NCBI GenBank assembly: GCA_934351705.1
Contig: CAKRJK010000091.1
Coordinates: 1-6,234, forward strand
Direction of reading: 5' to 3'
DNA length: 6,234 nucleotides
Origin: an uncultured Lachnospiraceae bacterium
GTDB taxonomy: Bacteria > Bacillota > Clostridia > Lachnospirales > Lachnospiraceae
The position numbers and the translations under genes were made by a program. Each line of letters starts with the position of its first letter. Position 1 is the first letter of the stretch. Under the pieces are notes generated by a model that worked only from the letters and a program-made list of their open reading frames with translations, ran no database searches and was not told the DNA's origin. Shown here in pieces: positions 3,746-6,234 of the stretch.

Positions 3746-6234
3746 ATGGCAGAAAAAAGAGAACTGATTTTGCAGCTCGGTCAGAAAATCACAGACCGAA
3801 TCGGACACACAGTAACCGTAGATGATCCGGAGTACTGGGGACTTGCAGGTGTCATTACAGATGAGATGGCAGAGATTGCATTAAAAATGAAAGTACGTGT
3901 ACCGGAGACAGCACCACAGCTTGCAAAAAAGACCGGAAAAACTTTAGAAGAAGTAGAAGCATTATTGCAGGAAATGGCTGTAATCGGTATTATCGAATAT
4001 AACTGGGAGAACCCGGCACATGAGAAACAGTACATACTTCCGATGTTTGTACCTGGATGTGCAGAGTTCATGGTTATGAACAAAGAGCAGGTAGAGGCAC
4101 ATACAGAAATCGCAGATTTCTTTGAGCAGATGGCGCGCCTTCCGCTTGAGAAAGTAACCCCGATGGTACCGCTCGGCGGAGCAGGTATCGGTATGCATGT
4201 TATCCCTGTTGAGAAAGCAATTCCGGCAGAGCAGAAATCTGCAAGTGTAGAGCATATCTCTCACTGGTTAAAGAAATACAAAGACAAATATGCCGTAGGT
4301 CAGTGTTCCTGTCGTATGCAGCAGCGTATCAGAGGCGAGGGTACAGGAGATATCGAGGGTGAACTTTGTATCGGTGTCGGCGATATGGCAGATTACTTAG
4401 TAGAGACAGGAAGAGGACGTTATATTGATTATGATGAAGTAATCGAGATTTTAGAGCGTTCCGAGAAAAACGGATATGTTCACCAGATTACAAACATCGA
4501 CGGAGAAGACAAGATTTTCGCAATCTGTAACTGTGCAGTCGGCGTATGTAACGCACTTCGTACATCACAGTTATTTAACACACCGAATATGTCACGTTCT
4601 GCGTACCGTGCAAGTGTACAGCCTGAGAACTGTGTAGCGTGCGGACGCTGTGTAGAAGTATGTCCTGCAGGAGCAGCAAAACTCGGACAGAAACTCTGCA
4701 CACAGAACGGACCGATCGAATATCCGAAGCATGAGCTTCCGGACGATACAAAATGGGGACCGGAGAAATGGGATCCTGATTATCGTGACAACAACAAGAT
4801 CAACTGCTATGAGACAGGAACAGCACCATGTAAGACGGCATGTCCTGCACACGTTCCGGTACAGGGATATGTGAAGATGGCAGCACAGGGAAGATACATG
4901 GATGCATTGAAACTGATCAAACATGAGAATCCATTCCCGGCAGTCTGCGGAGCAATCTGTAACAGAAGATGTGAGGATGCATGTACCCGTGGAACCATCG
5001 ACGAGGCAGTTGCAATCGACGAGATTAAGAAATTTATCGCAGAGCAGGAATTAAACAGTGCAACAAGATATGTTCCTGAGACAGAGAACCACGAAGGAAA
5101 ACAGTTTGAAGAGAAGATGGCGATCATCGGAGCAGGTCCTTCCGGTATGTCAGCAGCTTACTATTTAAGATGTAAAGGTTATCCGGTTACTGTATTTGAG
5201 AAAGAGCAGAGAGCCGGCGGTATGCTGATGAACGGAATCCCATCCTTCCGTCTTGAGAAGAGCGTCATCGACGCAGAGATCGAAGTACTCCGTCAGATGG
5301 GCGTAGAGTTCAAATGCGGCGTAGAGGTAGGAAAAGACGTAACCATCCAGCAGCTTCGTGATCAGGGATATAAAGCATTCTATATAGCAATCGGAGCACA
5401 GGGCGGACGTAAGACAGGCGTACCGGGTGAAGATGCAGAAGGTGTTGTAACCGGAGTAGAGTTCTTAAGAAAAGCAAACATCAGCGAGGATGCCCATGCA
5501 CTTTCCGGTGATACCGTAGTAATCGGTGGAGGTAACGTAGCAATCGACGTATCCAGAATGGCACTTCGTTCCGGTTCCAGCAAGGTATCCCAGTTCTGCT
5601 TAGAGTCCCGTGACATCATGCCGGCAGCAGCAGACGAGGTAGAAGAGGCAGAAGAAGAAGGAATCACAATCGGATGCGGTTGGGGACCAAAAGAGATCTT
5701 AACCGAGAACGGAAAAGTAAAAGCAGTCGTATTCAAGAAATGTACTTCCGTATTTGACGAGGAGCACCGTTTCAACCCACAGTACGATGAGAATGACTTA
5801 TTAACCGTAGAGTGTGAGAACGTGATCCTTTCCATCGGACAGTCCATCGAATGGGGCGGCTTATTAGACGGAATGAACGTAGAGCTGAACAGAAACAACA
5901 CAGCAGTAGCAGATAAAGTAACTTTACAGACAGGCGAGGAAGATATCTTCGTAGGTGGAGATGTTTACACAGGACCGAGATTTGCAATCGATGCAATCGC
6001 AGCAGGAAAAGAAGCAAGCGTATCCATGCACCGTTTCGTACATGAAGGACACAGCCTGACACTGGCAAGAGACAGAAGAGAGTTCATCGAGTTAGATAAA
6101 GAGAACTTGAAGATCGAAAGCTTCGACAATGCAAAACGTCAGGTACCGGGCAAAAAAGCGGGCGTATCACAGGAGACCTTCCGTGACCTCAGAAGCACCT
6201 TTACCGAGGAGCAGATCAAGACAGAGGCAGCACG
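3746..6234 (+). CDS. Multi-cluster iron-sulfur flavoprotein, GltD-like NAD(P)H oxidoreductase (3' end cut)
   Basis: At least 829 residues, still open at the window end. In order: a wHTH-like segment (about 30-90); a cysteine domain with C187-x-C189, C208 and C261-x-C263-x4-C268; a ferredoxin motif C296xxC299xxC302xxxC306P; a GltD/DPD-type helical cluster domain with C362, C366, C401, C405, C409 and C413; an FAD site GAGPSG (462-467) with E485; a second Rossmann site GGGNVA (594-599) for NAD(P)H; and the closing FAD motif GGDVYTGP (737-744). The core should move electrons between NAD(P)H, FAD and clusters in the cytoplasm; the final partner is unknown. Glutamate synthase small subunit is a poor name because the N-terminal 350 residues are foreign to it and no large subunit is seen. 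ATG 3746 follows AGGAG by 9 bases. Codon choice is strongly biased, suggesting high expression. Confidence 0.9.
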   Translation, partial: MAEKRELILQLGQKITDRIGHTVTVDDPEYWGLAGVITDEMAEIALKMKVRVPETAPQLAKKTGKTLEEVEALLQEMAVIGIIEYNWENPAHEKQYILPMFVPGCAEFMVMNKEQVEAHTEIADFFEQMARLPLEKVTPMVPLGGAGIGMHVIPVEKAIPAEQKSASVEHISHWLKKYKDKYAVGQCSCRMQQRIRGEGTGDIEGELCIGVGDMADYLVETGRGRYIDYDEVIEILERSEKNGYVHQITNIDGEDKIFAICNCAVGVCNALRTSQLFNTPNMSRSAYRASVQPENCVACGRCVEVCPAGAAKLGQKLCTQNGPIEYPKHELPDDTKWGPEKWDPDYRDNNKINCYETGTAPCKTACPAHVPVQGYVKMAAQGRYMDALKLIKHENPFPAVCGAICNRRCEDACTRGTIDEAVAIDEIKKFIAEQELNSATRYVPETENHEGKQFEEKMAIIGAGPSGMSAAYYLRCKGYPVTVFEKEQRAGGMLMNGIPSFRLEKSVIDAEIEVLRQMGVEFKCGVEVGKDVTIQQLRDQGYKAFYIAIGAQGGRKTGVPGEDAEGVVTGVEFLRKANISEDAHALSGDTVVIGGGNVAIDVSRMALRSGSSKVSQFCLESRDIMPAAADEVEEAEEEGITIGCGWGPKEILTENGKVKAVVFKKCTSVFDEEHRFNPQYDENDLLTVECENVILSIGQSIEWGGLLDGMNVELNRNNTAVADKVTLQTGEEDIFVGGDVYTGPRFAIDAIAAGKEASVSMHRFVHEGHSLTLARDRREFIELDKENLKIESFDNAKRQVPGKKAGVSQETFRDLRSTFTEEQIKTEAA

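Noticed and set aside
3347..3808. 153-codon antisense frame over hypB and the start of the flavoprotein
   Set aside because: It mirrors the well-supported HypB frame and crosses the intergenic ribosome site; no domain or start signal supports it.
5380..5901. 173-codon antisense open frame on the minus strand
   Set aside because: It lies wholly inside the flavoprotein gene, has no ribosome site or recognisable domain, and is Ser/Pro/Thr-rich as expected from the mirror of the strongly biased sense codons.
3746..6234. Naming the flavoprotein as glutamate synthase small subunit (gltD)
   Set aside because: Only residues from about 355 to 770 match that fold; the N-terminal extension, extra cysteine sets and absence of gltB argue against it.

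Overview
The window looks like chromosomal DNA of a low-to-medium GC member of the Clostridia, most likely the Lachnospiraceae. This is a judgement from memory of protein wording and codon style (strong AGGAG-type ribosome sites, GTA/GCA/GAG/CCG-rich coding), not a database result. It holds five protein genes, two of them cut by the window edges, and no RNA gene, transposon or CRISPR array that I can see.

Left part (1-2110): the minus strand carries the first 412 codons of a glutamine-dependent asparagine synthetase (asnB). It is read away from a HAD/Cof-type phosphatase on the plus strand. The two share a 78-base intergenic gap with a good plus-strand promoter. The phosphatase runs tail-to-tail into the next gene with a 7-base overlap.

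Middle (2104-3062): a GntR-superfamily, FadR-like regulator lies on the minus strand, divergent from a two-gene plus-strand operon. The 254-base gap between them is the most information-dense non-coding stretch here. It holds a promoter in each direction, a tandem 11-base repeat just upstream of the operon's -35 box, a 7-base inverted repeat around its -10 box, and TGGT/ACCA half-sites at or just past both predicted transcription starts. One of these is a perfect CTGGT-N3-ACCAG palindrome resembling an E. coli FadR site. This layout suggests the regulator controls both itself and the operon.

Right part (3063-6234): the operon begins with a TTG-started, short-form HypB GTPase that keeps its nickel/zinc ligands. 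Fourteen bases later comes a very large iron-sulfur flavoprotein (829 codons present, open at the window end). Its N-terminus is wHTH-like, followed by an unusual CxC...C...CxCx4C cysteine domain, a ferredoxin motif, and a GltD-type core with cysteine cluster, FAD and NAD(P) sites.

The candidate undescribed system is this pairing: a nickel-delivery GTPase co-transcribed with a multi-cluster NAD(P)H flavoprotein, under a FadR-like repressor whose usual metal ligands are mostly missing. No hydrogenase, urease or HypA is visible in the window, so the HypB client is unknown.
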